From the NCBI RefSeq assembly GCF_041321095.1, contig NZ_JBGGWE010000006.1, forward strand, positions 186,001-250,000: a stretch of 64,000 nt of DNA, written 5' to 3'. The stretch is from Fibrella arboris (GTDB lineage Bacteria; Bacteroidota; Bacteroidia; Cytophagales; Spirosomataceae). Below are positions 15,716-25,004 of this stretch, piece by piece (the stretch's first letter is position 1; the number at the start of each line of letters is the position of its first letter). The notes below the pieces were generated by a model. That model searched no databases and was not told the DNA's origin. It worked only from the letters and a program-made list of their open reading frames with translations. A program made the translations under genes and the position numbers.

Positions 15716-17254
15716 ATGAAAAGGCACTATTTCTTAGCCGGCGCTTTACTACTGGTTCTGACCGCCGGGTGTGACGAAAAGAAGCTGGAGCAGCTAAACC
15801 CCAACGCGGTTACGACCGACAGTTATTTTCAAAATGATCTACAGATCAGGAGTGCAGTCAACGGTGTTTATGCCGCGTTGCAGTCTACGAACCTGGTTGC
15901 CCGCGAGTGGTTCTTTACCAATGATTTGCGTTCAGACGACGTAGCGGCAGGCGGCGGCCAGCTCGAAACACCACGGAACCAGCTGTTGCTGGGCGTTCAC
16001 ACAACAGACAACGGGCTGGTAGCCTCTGTCTGGACGGGAGCCTACCGCGTGATTCACCGGGCCAACGTAGTGGTTGACAAAGCGGCGGCGGCCAAAGCGC
16101 TAACGGCCAGCGTGGCCACACAGGCAGTGGGCGAAGCCAAGTTCTTGCGGGCCTGGTCTTATTTCGAGCTGGTGAGTATGTGGGGAGGCGTTCCGCTCTA
16201 TAAAAACTATGTCACGGGCGTATCGGGGTCGTTGCCCCGTTCGCCGGAAGCCGATGTGTATGCGTTCATCGTGGCTGATTTGAAAGCCGCTCAGGATGCC
16301 CTTCCGGCCACGTATGACGCAGCCAATCAGGGGCGTGCGACCAAGGGCGCTGCTCAGATGCTGCTTGCCCGGGTCTACATGCAACAGGGTGACTATGCCA
16401 ACGCGAAGACTGAACTTCAGAAAGTCATCAGCTCCGGCACCTATGCCCTGGTAGATGAGTACAACGACAATTTCCTCGAAGAGACCGAGTTTAACAAGGA
16501 ATCGATCTGGGAAGTGAATTTCCTGCCATCGGGGGGCACATTCAACTGGAATGGCGATGCGGATGGCGCCTCGGCAGGCGAAGAAACGGTACGTACCCAG
16601 GAGTATTCGGGTATTGGCTGGCGGAACATTATTCCGTCGAACAGTCTGTTAGCTGAGTTTGAGAAAACCAGCAAAGGCGATGCGAAGACCGACCCCCGCT
16701 ATGCGAAATCGTTCTACACCACGGGCGATAAGTTTAACAAGGACCAAAACATCCTGACAGACGAGGTGCAGAACGGCAATAGCTCGATTGTGGATGGCAA
16801 AACGCAGAAGGTAAGCTGGCGGAAGTTCACGCTGATGTACAAAGCGGGCGTTTCGACAACAGGCGGCATCAATCAGCGGATTATGCGGTATGCTGAAACG
16901 CTGCTGGCCATGGCTGAATGCGAAAACGAACTGGGAAATACAGCCAGTGCGGTAACGTACCTGAACCAGATCCGCAACCGGCCCAGCGTAGCCATGCCAA
17001 CGTACCCAACCGCCAAATACCCTACTTCGACGAAAGATCAGGTATTTGCGGCCATTGTACACGAACGTCGGGTGGAGCTGAATGGCGAAGAGATTCGGAA
17101 CCGGGATATCCTGCGCTGGCGGAAACAGGGTAAGTTGACGACCGAGCCCTTCTCCTATTTCCAGAAAGGCAAGCATGAGTTGCTGCCCATTCCTCAACAG
17201 GAAATCGACAACAACCCGAACATTGGCGTTAAAGGCCAAAACCCTGGTTATTAA
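15716..17254 (+). CDS. SusD/RagB-family nutrient-binding lipoprotein
   Basis: A 512-residue outer-membrane lipoprotein with lipobox LTAGC. The SusD pattern is clear: NPNAVTTDSYFQNDLQIRSAVNGVYAAL at the start in outline, TPR-like helices (EAKFLRAWSYFELVSMWGG, the FLRA-Y-L/F motif), and the C-terminal block ERRVELNGEEIRNRDILRW, the standard E-R-x-x-E-L-x-x-E motif of the family. It sits on top of the SusC barrel and binds the substrate. It is co-transcribed with susC; a perfect 21-bp hairpin follows the gene. Confidence 0.95.
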   Translation: MKRHYFLAGALLLVLTAGCDEKKLEQLNPNAVTTDSYFQNDLQIRSAVNGVYAALQSTNLVAREWFFTNDLRSDDVAAGGGQLETPRNQLLLGVHTTDNGLVASVWTGAYRVIHRANVVVDKAAAAKALTASVATQAVGEAKFLRAWSYFELVSMWGGVPLYKNYVTGVSGSLPRSPEADVYAFIVADLKAAQDALPATYDAANQGRATKGAAQMLLARVYMQQGDYANAKTELQKVISSGTYALVDEYNDNFLEETEFNKESIWEVNFLPSGGTFNWNGDADGASAGEETVRTQEYSGIGWRNIIPSNSLLAEFEKTSKGDAKTDPRYAKSFYTTGDKFNKDQNILTDEVQNGNSSIVDGKTQKVSWRKFTLMYKAGVSTTGGINQRIMRYAETLLAMAECENELGNTASAVTYLNQIRNRPSVAMPTYPTAKYPTSTKDQVFAAIVHERRVELNGEEIRNRDILRWRKQGKLTTEPFSYFQKGKHELLPIPQQEIDNNPNIGVKGQNPGY

Positions 17255-17277
17255 TGGATTAATCTGATATACACTGG

Positions 17278-17322
17278 TAATACAACAATGACACCGGATG
17301 CTCCGGTGTCATTGTTGTATTA
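17278..17322 (+). terminator. perfect 21-bp hairpin after susD
   Basis: TAATACAACAATGACACCGGA (17278-17298) pairs perfectly with 17302-17322 around a three-base loop. It lacks a strong T-tract, so it may be an attenuating or mRNA-stabilising hairpin that lets only part of the transcription continue into the downstream lipoprotein gene. Confidence 0.6.
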
Positions 17323-17343
17323 CGTAAACCCGAGGCGATAGGT

Positions 17344-20300
17344 ATGCAAGTACGTTGGTTACATGTGGTTTGGGCGAGTGCGCTGAGCAGCGTTCTGTTG
17401 GCTTGTCATCGGTCACCCGATCCCCTGTTCGAGCAATTACCCAGCAGTCAGACCCACATAACCTTTACCAATTCGCTGACTCCCTCCGAACAGGTAAATG
17501 GCTTCACGTTCACCAATTTTTACAACGGGGGCGGCGTAGCGGTTGGCGACGTTAACAAGGACGGTTTTACGGATGTATTCTTCACCGGCAACCAGGCTAG
17601 TTGCCGCCTGTATCTGAATCAGGGAAAACAGCCGGGTGATGGCTTTTCGTTCGACGATATAACGGAAGCGGCCGGACTGACCACCAATCGATGGTGCTCG
17701 GGGGCGGTGATGACGGACATCAATCAGGACGGCTGGCTCGACATCTATGTTTCTGTTGCCAGCCATTCGTCGCTCAAACAGACCGAGAATCTGCTCTTCG
17801 TCAACCAGGGGCTGACGAATGGGAAACCCGTTTTCAACGAAATGGCGAAAGCTTATGGCTTGGCTGACCCGGCTTTCACTACCCAAACCGCTTTCTTCGA
17901 TTATGACCTGGATGGCGATCTGGATGCTTTCCTGCTCAACACAGCGCCTGACTACCAGAACCCCGCCCACATGCGCCCTGTCGTATCGGATGGGTCGCAT
18001 CCCGGCACGGGTAAACTTTACCGAAATGAAGGAAATGGGCCGGCGGGCCATCCGGTTTTCGCCGACGTCTCCCGGCAGGCAGGCATCACCTACGACGCGC
18101 TGGGCCTGGGGCTGGTCGTTAGTGATGTGAATAAGGACGGCTATCCAGACATTTATTGTTCCAATGATTTCACCAGCAGCGACATTCTTTACCTGAACGA
18201 CGGGAACGGCCATTTCACCAACGTCATCAAAGAAGCTACTGCCCACACGAGTATGTACGGCATGGGCGTCGATGCGGCTGACCTGAACAACGATGCCCGC
18301 ATCGACCTGATGCAACTCGACATGCTCCCGAAAGAGAATGACCGGCTGAAGATGATGCTGGGTGGTCAGGATTACGACCGAAAGGAAATGAGCATTTCGT
18401 CCCGCTACGGCAACCAGATGCAGTATATGCGGAATTCGCTGCAGATGAATCTGGGCGACGGGCTGAGGGCTGAGGGTTTGGGGCAGGGGGTAAAAAGCGC
18501 TGCCCCAAACCATCAGCCCTCAGCCCCGCGCCCCCAGCCCGTTTTCGCTGAAGTTGGCCTGATGGCGGGCGTTGCGCAGACAGACTGGAGTTGGGCCACG
18601 TTACTGGCCGATTTCGACAATGACGGCTGGAAAGACATGTACATCACCAACGGCTACCGCAAAAACGTGACCGACCGCGACTTCATCACGTTCACCGAAG
18701 ATTTTTCCAGCTTCGGCACCACCGAATACAACACGCAGAAGCGCCTTGCCCTGCTGGATAAGGTGCCCGAGATTCCGCTCGCGCACTATGCGTTTCACAA
18801 TGCAGGCGATGGGTCGTTCACCGATGTGTCACGGGCCTGGGGACTTGACACAAAATCGTACGCGAACGGCGCCGCCTACGCCGACTTCGACCAGGATGGC
18901 GATTTGGACATTGCCGTCAACAACGTTGATAGTGAAGCGCTTATCTACCGCAATCGAAGCCGTGAGCAGGCGCCGGACCAACACTACCTGACGGTTAAAC
19001 TACAGGGCGATTCGGCTAACCGACAAGGGATAGGCGCGACCGTAACGCTTTGGGCCGGGGGCGCCAGGCAATATGCCGAGCTATACGTTGTGCGGGGCTA
19101 TCTGTCGTCTGTAGAACCGGCCCTTCACTTTGGAATAGGCCGAAACGCAACAATCGACTCAGTACGTATCGAGTGGCCGGGCGGGCGCTCAGAAAGCAGG
19201 CGAAATATAGCCGTAGATCAACCCATCACGCTATCGTATTCGCAGGCGACGATAGCGGCAAAAGAGCCTTCGGTTAACTCAGCCCGTAATCGCCTGTTCA
19301 CCGACGTCACGGAGCACTATCCCATCGATTTCGTGCATAAAGAATCTGATTTCGTTGATTTCAAGCAGCGGGCTGCTATGCACAAAATGCTGTCGCGCGC
19401 TGGTTTTGCGTTGGCGGTGGGCGATGTCAATGGAGATGGGTTAGACGACTGTTTTACCGGTAGTTCATACCGGGGGAGTCCAGCCTGTTTGTTCGTTCAG
19501 CAGTCGGCGGGCGGGTTCACGAAGAAAGCCTTTCCAGCCGGGGCTGATCAGGAAGCGACCAACGCGCTGTTTTTCGATGCCGATGGCGACAAAGACCTGG
19601 ACCTCTATGTGGTTTATGGGGGTAATGAGCGGCCGGCAACGGATAAGGCCTTCTACCAGGATCAGTTGTATGTCAATGACGGAAAAGGCAATTTCGGCAT
19701 GGCTCCTGCCGGGGTGCTGCCCGATCTATCAGGAAGCGGATCCTGTGCCATTGCCTCCGATTTTGACCATGATGGCGATCTGGACTTGTTTGTGGGGGGG
19801 CGTCAGATTCCCGGCGAATACCCGCTGCCCGCCCGGAGCTATCTGCTGCGAAACGACCGGTCGGCAACGGGGTATCGCTTCACCGACGTGACCCAGCAGT
19901 TGTGTCCGTCGCTGCTCAAGGCCGGTATGGTTTGCTCGGCGCTCTGGTCCGATTATGATCAGGATGGTTGGCCCGACCTGCTGCTGGCCGGCGAGTGGAT
20001 GCCGCTGACGATCTACAAAAATCAAAGAGGTAGTTTCAAATCGGCCGCAGTGCAGCTGCCAAACACGACTGGTTGGTGGAATACGCTGGCGCAGGGCGAT
20101 TTCGACCACGACGGCGACCTCGACTACATGGCTGGAAACGAGGGACTGAATACGCTTTATCAGGCCTCAGCCAACGAACCGGTCAAGATTATCGCCAAAG
20201 ATTTTAACAACGACGGTACCATAGACCCGCTGATGGGCTATTTCATCAACGGTGTGTGTTATCCGGCCATTCCACGCGATGCGCTGAACCAGCAGGTAAT

Positions 20301-20784
20301 CCAGTTCCGCCGAAAATACCAGCGCTTTGCCGATTACGCCGCCGTACACTTCGATGACTTACTGACCAGCGATGAGCTGGAAGACGCTTATAAGGCCCAG
20401 GCAACGTACCTGCAAAGCGCTTATATCGAAAACCAGGGGCACGGTCAATTCGCCGTACATGCCTTGCCTCGCCCGGCTCAGGTAGCGCCGGCTTTCGGGA
20501 TCGTCGTACACGATTTTAACCGGGATGGACATCTGGATGCGGTTTTGACGGGCAATTTTTACCCAAACGAAGTCAACATGGGCCGGGAAGATGCCTCTGT
20601 GGGTACAGTGCTGCTGGGCGATGGCCGTGGTCATTTCAAGCCGCTCGACTCCACGAGCAGCGGCCTGCTGATTCGGGGCGACGCCCGGTCATCGGCGCTT
20701 TTACGCGGCCCTAACAAAGAAACACTGCTGATCACAGCCATCAATTCACAAGGCCTCCGCCTGAACCGCTGCTTGGCCCATTAA
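17344..20784 (+). CDS. VCBS/FG-GAP repeat lipoprotein with ASPIC/UnbV domain
   Basis: A 1146-residue exported protein with lipobox SVLLAC (Cys21). It contains many integrin-like FG-GAP/VCBS calcium loops of the form D-x-D/N-x-D-G-x-x-D (VNKDGFTDVFF, YDLDGDLDAF, FDNDGWKDMY, FDHDGDLDLF and others), predicting beta-propellers. An ASPIC/UnbV-type domain lies at about residues 560-640 (GIGATVTLWAGG...VRIEWPGG). Such proteins are common beside SusC/SusD pairs and are thought to be surface-exposed; the ligand is unknown. At about residues 373-394 an odd Ala/Gly/Pro/Gln-rich insert is encoded by a palindromic element (18460-18526) between MNLGDG and VFAEVG. Confidence 0.9.
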   Translation: MQVRWLHVVWASALSSVLLACHRSPDPLFEQLPSSQTHITFTNSLTPSEQVNGFTFTNFYNGGGVAVGDVNKDGFTDVFFTGNQASCRLYLNQGKQPGDGFSFDDITEAAGLTTNRWCSGAVMTDINQDGWLDIYVSVASHSSLKQTENLLFVNQGLTNGKPVFNEMAKAYGLADPAFTTQTAFFDYDLDGDLDAFLLNTAPDYQNPAHMRPVVSDGSHPGTGKLYRNEGNGPAGHPVFADVSRQAGITYDALGLGLVVSDVNKDGYPDIYCSNDFTSSDILYLNDGNGHFTNVIKEATAHTSMYGMGVDAADLNNDARIDLMQLDMLPKENDRLKMMLGGQDYDRKEMSISSRYGNQMQYMRNSLQMNLGDGLRAEGLGQGVKSAAPNHQPSAPRPQPVFAEVGLMAGVAQTDWSWATLLADFDNDGWKDMYITNGYRKNVTDRDFITFTEDFSSFGTTEYNTQKRLALLDKVPEIPLAHYAFHNAGDGSFTDVSRAWGLDTKSYANGAAYADFDQDGDLDIAVNNVDSEALIYRNRSREQAPDQHYLTVKLQGDSANRQGIGATVTLWAGGARQYAELYVVRGYLSSVEPALHFGIGRNATIDSVRIEWPGGRSESRRNIAVDQPITLSYSQATIAAKEPSVNSARNRLFTDVTEHYPIDFVHKESDFVDFKQRAAMHKMLSRAGFALAVGDVNGDGLDDCFTGSSYRGSPACLFVQQSAGGFTKKAFPAGADQEATNALFFDADGDKDLDLYVVYGGNERPATDKAFYQDQLYVNDGKGNFGMAPAGVLPDLSGSGSCAIASDFDHDGDLDLFVGGRQIPGEYPLPARSYLLRNDRSATGYRFTDVTQQLCPSLLKAGMVCSALWSDYDQDGWPDLLLAGEWMPLTIYKNQRGSFKSAAVQLPNTTGWWNTLAQGDFDHDGDLDYMAGNEGLNTLYQASANEPVKIIAKDFNNDGTIDPLMGYFINGVCYPAIPRDALNQQVIQFRRKYQRFADYAAVHFDDLLTSDELEDAYKAQATYLQSAYIENQGHGQFAVHALPRPAQVAPAFGIVVHDFNRDGHLDAVLTGNFYPNEVNMGREDASVGTVLLGDGRGHFKPLDSTSSGLLIRGDARSSALLRGPNKETLLITAINSQGLRLNRCLAH
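18460..18526 (+). repeat. palindromic element inside the VCBS lipoprotein gene
   Basis: Arms 18460-18485 and 18501-18526 match at 25 of 26 bases, with a 15-base loop; GGGCTGAGGGCTGA-type words dominate. The element is in frame and encodes the low-complexity segment LRAEGLGQGVKSAAPNHQPS. This interrupts a region that in relatives reads approximately NLGNGxFxEVG. The same word style, GGGCTTGGGGC, forms the hairpin at 28295-28354. Confidence 0.8.
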
Positions 20785-20868
20785 TGGTACGCGGATTTTA
20801 AGGGGGTACGCGGCTGGCCAATAGAACACGGATGTGGGGATTAAACCGATTCTCGGGGCTGTTTTCCG

Positions 20869-20976
20869 GGTACGCGGATTTAGGGGATTTGAGCAGATTG
20901 GCTCTGTTCCAGGTTACCAATCCGCTTCAATCCAACAGCCGCGCCAATCTTTTCAAATCCCCTAAATCCGCGTGCC
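20869..20976. repeat. inverted repeat covering the histidine-kinase 3' end
   Basis: Arms 20869-20901 and 20944-20976 match at 30 of 33 bases (GGTACGCGGATTTAGGGGAT words). The right arm is translated as the last residues of the histidine kinase. A related GGTACGCGGATTTTAAGGGG word lies at 20786. It separates convergent genes and could stop transcription both ways. Confidence 0.75.
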
Positions 20977-22246
20977 ATTTAATCTGAAACACCGTCCAGC
21001 CGTCTGGCTGGGTACGTAGCGAGAAGGCGAAGCCGTGGTTGAGCAGGATTTCGCGAGCGAGGGTCAGGCCAATACCCTGGCCGGTGGTTTTGGTGCTGAA
21101 GAACGGGTTAAACAGATTCGTAGCCACCTCATCGGAAATCGGCTGGCCATTGTCGCGGACGAGTAAGTCACTACTGGTCAACACCATTTCGACTGACTGT
21201 CCGGTTTGACAGGCTTCCAGCGCGTTTTTCACCACGTTGACCAGCACCTGCTCCATCTGGGCGACATCGATCAACTGCTTCACCGGTCCATCGGGCAAGT
21301 GCAGCGTCAGCGATAGGCCGCGCGCGGTTGCCTGGGGTTGCATCAGGCTAAATACGTCGCGCAGCAGGTCAGGTACGTTGGTTAGCGCAGGGTTGGGCAC
21401 GGGCAGGCGCACCACATCGGCGAAGCGACGCATGAACTGGTTGAGCCGATCATTCCGCTCAATGGCCACCCGCACGGCCTTCCGCACGTCGGGGTCAGGT
21501 ACGTCGGGTTCGGCAATGTGCAGGATAGAGTTGATTGCCCCAATGGAGTTGTTGACTTCGTGGGCCATCATCCTGATCACCTTGCCGAAGGCTTTCTTCT
21601 CGGTATCGATAATCTCGGCCGTCAGTTCTTCAATGAACAGAAACTGACGCCGGAAACCCCGATCAATAAATTGGCCGCGCATGGCCCGGTAGGTTTCAAC
21701 GCCCGTCAGTTTGATCGTCTGCGGCTGGTCGGCGGGCAGGTCGATCAGGTGCGTTAGCAGGGGGTGCCCTATGGCCGATAAAGATCTGCCAATCAGGTCG
21801 TTGTCGGGCAGGTTTAGTAGCTGGTGCGCTTTCGGATTCACGGCCGATACGCGCTCATCAAAGTCAAAAATCAGTAAGGCAATGGGGGCCGCTTCTACCA
21901 GCTTATTCAGAAAAAACTGCTGTTCAGCCTGCCGGGTACGTTCCTGCCGAAGCTGATCGATCATCAGGTTGTAGACCGTAATGAGACCATCCACCTCCTC
22001 GTTACCCGTCGGCACAAACTTGATCGTAAAATCCTTATCCCGAATGGCTTCAATGCCCGACGCGATAAACGCCGCTGGTTGCCGGAACGACTGGTACAGC
22101 CGCCCGGCAATGTACATCGACAGGAGGATCAGCACTTCCGACGCAATGAAGTAGGGTTTATTCTCTTTCAGCAACTGAAACGTCAGCCCGATCAATACGG
22201 CATGAACGGCCCCAATGTAGAGCAGGTAACGGGTTTGAAATGTCAT
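20927..22246 (-). CDS. membrane sensor histidine kinase, NtrY/AtoS-like
   Basis: A 439-residue kinase. Two adjacent transmembrane helices (about residues 8-26 and 32-50) leave almost no periplasmic domain. A HAMP-like linker (53-110) and a PAS domain (about 115-200, LVEAAPIALLIFDFDERVSAVNPKA) follow. The H-box contains His229 in MAHEVNNSIG, the form typical of kinases paired with NtrC-type regulators. N (NVVKNALEA), G1 (VRDNG) and G2 (GQGIGLTLA) boxes are intact. The likely partner is the sigma-54 regulator at 23530-24918, although a divergent oxidoreductase gene lies between. The last 15 or so residues come from a palindromic repeat arm. Confidence 0.9.
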   Translation of the reverse strand: MTFQTRYLLYIGAVHAVLIGLTFQLLKENKPYFIASEVLILLSMYIAGRLYQSFRQPAAFIASGIEAIRDKDFTIKFVPTGNEEVDGLITVYNLMIDQLRQERTRQAEQQFFLNKLVEAAPIALLIFDFDERVSAVNPKAHQLLNLPDNDLIGRSLSAIGHPLLTHLIDLPADQPQTIKLTGVETYRAMRGQFIDRGFRRQFLFIEELTAEIIDTEKKAFGKVIRMMAHEVNNSIGAINSILHIAEPDVPDPDVRKAVRVAIERNDRLNQFMRRFADVVRLPVPNPALTNVPDLLRDVFSLMQPQATARGLSLTLHLPDGPVKQLIDVAQMEQVLVNVVKNALEACQTGQSVEMVLTSSDLLVRDNGQPISDEVATNLFNPFFSTKTTGQGIGLTLAREILLNHGFAFSLRTQPDGWTVFQIKWHADLGDLKRLARLLD

Positions 22247-22352
22247 ATAGAACGCTGATGACGCAGATAAGCCGATTTACACAAATTTTACAGGTACAGC
22301 TCTTTCGTATCTTGTCAAGGGTAAATCTCCTGCTTTTAACTACATGCTAACC

Positions 22353-23450
22353 ATGAATCGTCGCCTTTTTATATCGCAGGCCGCTCTCGGAGCCAGCGCG
22401 TTGGCCAGTGCCAATGCCTCGCCGCTGTTTCGTGCCGCCGACACCCGTAAGTTGGGCATTGCACTGGTGGGGCTGGGTACGTATAGTACCGTTCAGTTGG
22501 GTCCGGCGCTTCAGCATACCGAGCGCTGTCGGCTGGCGGGCATCGTGACGGGCACACCGGCTAAAGCGCAGGAATGGATGGCGAAGTACACCATTCCGAA
22601 AGAGAATGTCTACGACTACCAGACCTTCGACCGCATTGCCGACAACCCCAACATCGACATTGTGTATGTGGTGCTGCCCAATTCGATGCACGCCGAGTAT
22701 GTGATTCGGGCGGCGAAAGCGGGCAAGCACGTGATCTGCGAAAAGCCGATGGGCCTCAACGCGGGCGAATGTGAGCAGATGGTTCAGGCCTGCAAAAAGG
22801 CGGGCGTGAAACTGTCGGTGGGGTATCGGCTGTATTTTGAACCGCATCATCTGGAGGTACGTCGGCTGGCACAATCGAAGGAGTTGGGCACTATAAAAAT
22901 GATGGAAACGGCACTGGGCTTCTCCATGGCCAACCCACAGTCGTGGCGACTCAACAAGCAGATGGGCGGTGGCGGGGCCATCATGGACCTGGGTGTGTAT
23001 GCCATTCAGGGTGCCCGCCGTACGATTGGCGAAGATCCGATTGCCGTGACGGCGCAGGGCTTTATCCGGGACAAAACGATTTTCAAGGACATTTACGAGA
23101 GTATGTTTTTCCAGATGGAATTTCCGGGCGGTGCCTTATCCAGCTCAACTACAACCTATACCTCCTACGTTGACCGGCTTTACGCGACCACCGGCTACCA
23201 GTGGTTCGGGTTACAACCCGCCTTCAACGCCACGGGTGCCAAAGGTGATTCATCGAAAGGAAAGATCGACCTGGCAACGCCGCCTTTTCAGCAAATTCGC
23301 CAGATGGACGCCTTCGCTACCAACATCATCGACAACACCGAACCCATTGCCTCGGCCGCCGAGGGCATCAAAGACCTCCACATTATAGATGCCATCGTTC
23401 GAGCCGCCGACACAGGCCGCCGCATCGAAATCGACTGGAAACGGGCGTGA
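22353..23450 (+). CDS. exported Gfo/Idh/MocA-family oxidoreductase
   Basis: A 365-residue NAD(P)-dependent oxidoreductase. A Tat-like signal (NRRLFISQAALGASALASA) suggests export with cofactor bound. Then comes the Rossmann start KLGIALVGLGTYS and the family motif CEKPMGLNAGECEQM containing the conserved EKP lysine. The C-terminal dimer/substrate domain includes GGGGAIMDLGVYAIQGAR. The start at 22353 is preferred for the signal; an ATG at 22344 is in frame. It is transcribed against the flanking kinase and regulator genes. Sugar or inositol-like substrates are usual in this family; the substrate here is unknown. Confidence 0.9.
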   Translation: MNRRLFISQAALGASALASANASPLFRAADTRKLGIALVGLGTYSTVQLGPALQHTERCRLAGIVTGTPAKAQEWMAKYTIPKENVYDYQTFDRIADNPNIDIVYVVLPNSMHAEYVIRAAKAGKHVICEKPMGLNAGECEQMVQACKKAGVKLSVGYRLYFEPHHLEVRRLAQSKELGTIKMMETALGFSMANPQSWRLNKQMGGGGAIMDLGVYAIQGARRTIGEDPIAVTAQGFIRDKTIFKDIYESMFFQMEFPGGALSSSTTTYTSYVDRLYATTGYQWFGLQPAFNATGAKGDSSKGKIDLATPPFQQIRQMDAFATNIIDNTEPIASAAEGIKDLHIIDAIVRAADTGRRIEIDWKRA

Positions 23451-23481
23451 TTTTATGGTACACTGACTTGGCGGATTAGTG

Positions 23482-23515
23482 TCAACTGGCACGAGCACGT
23501 GCTCGTGCCAGTTGA
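23482..23515. terminator. perfect 34-bp palindrome between convergent genes
   Basis: TCAACTGGCACGAGCAC is followed directly by its reverse complement, so the 34 bases form a perfect loopless palindrome. It lies between the convergent oxidoreductase and response-regulator genes, 32 bases after the former and 15 bases after the latter. A shared bidirectional terminator is plausible, though there is no T-tract. Confidence 0.55.
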
Positions 23516-23529
23516 GCCCCCTATACCGA

Positions 23530-24918
23530 TTATTCCTCCGCATTATACGCAATGCCGTATTTCTCCAGGCGGCGGTAGAGGGCGAAACGGGTGATGCCCA
23601 ACGCCCGCGCTACGTGGCCGACCCGGTTTTGGTGGTGCGCCATCGCCCGCTCGATCATCTGGCGCTCCATCTGATCGAGGGTCATGCTGCCAACAGGCGG
23701 TAAGTGGCTGGGGGGTTGGGGCGCGGGGCTGGAAGATGGCTGACTCACGTGCTTTTCGAAGTCGGCAACGGTGAGCATATCGCCGGGAGCGAGCAGCACG
23801 GCCCGTTCAACCACGTTTTTCAACTGACGGATGTTGCCGGGCAACGACAGGTCTTTCAGCCAGTGTTGCGCTTCCTTGCTCACCTGTAAATTCGGTCGGC
23901 CGTACAGCGTTTTCAGGTTGTTGGTGAAGAAGTTGACCAGCCGCGGAATATCGGCGGGGCGCTCGCGGAGGGCGGGCAGGCGCACCGTAATGAGGTTGAT
24001 GCGGTAGAACAGGTCTTCGCGGAACGTACCCAGCCTCACCATGTCTTCCAGATTCCGGTTCGTGGCACAGATCACCCGCACGTCGGCCGTCCGGGTTTTG
24101 CTGCTGCCCAGCGGTTCGAAGGTGCGGTCCTGCAACACGCGGAGCAGTTTTACCTGCGACGCCGCATCCAGATCACCGATTTCATCCAGGAAAATGCTGC
24201 CTCGATTGGCCAGCTCGAAACGGCCAATGCGGTCGGCTTTGGCGTCGGTGAAGGCGCCGCGCACGTGGCCGAAAAGTTCGCTCTCGAACAACGTGCTGGA
24301 AATGCCGCCCAGGTTCACCTTCACGAACGGTTGTCGTTTACGACGGCTGTTCTGGTGAATGGCTTCCGCAATCAATTCTTTCCCCGTTCCGCTTTCGCCC
24401 GTAATCAGCACCGGCGCATCGGTAGGGGCTACACGTCCGATCGTGGTGAGCACATCCAGCAGCTTCGGGTCTTCACCCACGATGTTATCGAACTGAAACT
24501 GTTCATCGAGCTGCCGACGGCCCGCCGACACAGCCTCACCAGATCGACCGCCCGCCAGCCTGATCGCCGTTTTGACCGACTGCACCAAATGGTCGTTCTG
24601 CCAGGGTTTGGTAATGAAATCATTGGCCCCGGCCTTCATTCCCTGCACGGCCAGATCGATACTCCCCCAGCCCGTTATCAGGAGCACAGGTACGTTGGGC
24701 AGCCGTTCGCGAATGGACCGAAGCAGCCGCAGGCCATCATCGCCCGACGTTTCGACCGAGAAATTCATGTCGAGCAGAATGGCTTCGGGCGTTTCCTGCT
24801 CCAGTACCTCCCGCGTCTCGAACGGCCCATCGGCAATACGCACAGCAAACCCCTCTTTCCTGAAAAGCAGCGAAAGAGACGTCTGAACAGCCATATCGTC
24901 GTCGATGATAAGGAGCAT
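23530..24918 (-). CDS. sigma-54-dependent response regulator, NtrC family
   Basis: A 462-residue activator: receiver domain with phospho-acceptor Asp50 (AILLDMNF), AAA+ domain with Walker A GESGTGKE (about 174-181) and Walker B SIFLDEIGD (about 241-249), and a Fis-type HTH at the end (NRVGHVARALGITRFALYRRL). The sigma-54-contact loop reads GAFTDA rather than the classical GAFTGA. It is the last gene of the efflux operon and probably activates the sigma-54 promoter found at the operon's head. The start at 24918 (MLLIIDDD) lies just upstream of the receiver's first strand. Partner kinase: probably 20927-22246. Confidence 0.93.
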   Translation of the reverse strand: MLLIIDDDMAVQTSLSLLFRKEGFAVRIADGPFETREVLEQETPEAILLDMNFSVETSGDDGLRLLRSIRERLPNVPVLLITGWGSIDLAVQGMKAGANDFITKPWQNDHLVQSVKTAIRLAGGRSGEAVSAGRRQLDEQFQFDNIVGEDPKLLDVLTTIGRVAPTDAPVLITGESGTGKELIAEAIHQNSRRKRQPFVKVNLGGISSTLFESELFGHVRGAFTDAKADRIGRFELANRGSIFLDEIGDLDAASQVKLLRVLQDRTFEPLGSSKTRTADVRVICATNRNLEDMVRLGTFREDLFYRINLITVRLPALRERPADIPRLVNFFTNNLKTLYGRPNLQVSKEAQHWLKDLSLPGNIRQLKNVVERAVLLAPGDMLTVADFEKHVSQPSSSPAPQPPSHLPPVGSMTLDQMERQMIERAMAHHQNRVGHVARALGITRFALYRRLEKYGIAYNAEE

Positions 24919-24930
24919 GGGGCAGGGTAA

Positions 24931-24993
24931 CACCGAAGCTCCAGCTTCGGTAGTATAAGCTTATCAGTTACTACCGAAGCTGGAGCTTCGGTG
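24931..24993. repeat. perfect 25-bp-arm inverted repeat with self-palindromic arms
   Basis: Arms 24931-24955 and 24969-24993 are perfect inverted repeats around a 13-base loop. Each arm itself contains the palindrome CCGAAGCTCCAGCTTCGG, so several alternative hairpins can form. It lies inside the operon between the second permease gene and the regulator gene and may reduce regulator expression or stabilise the upstream mRNA. Confidence 0.8.
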
Positions 24994-25004
24994 CTACCTG
25001 CCGT

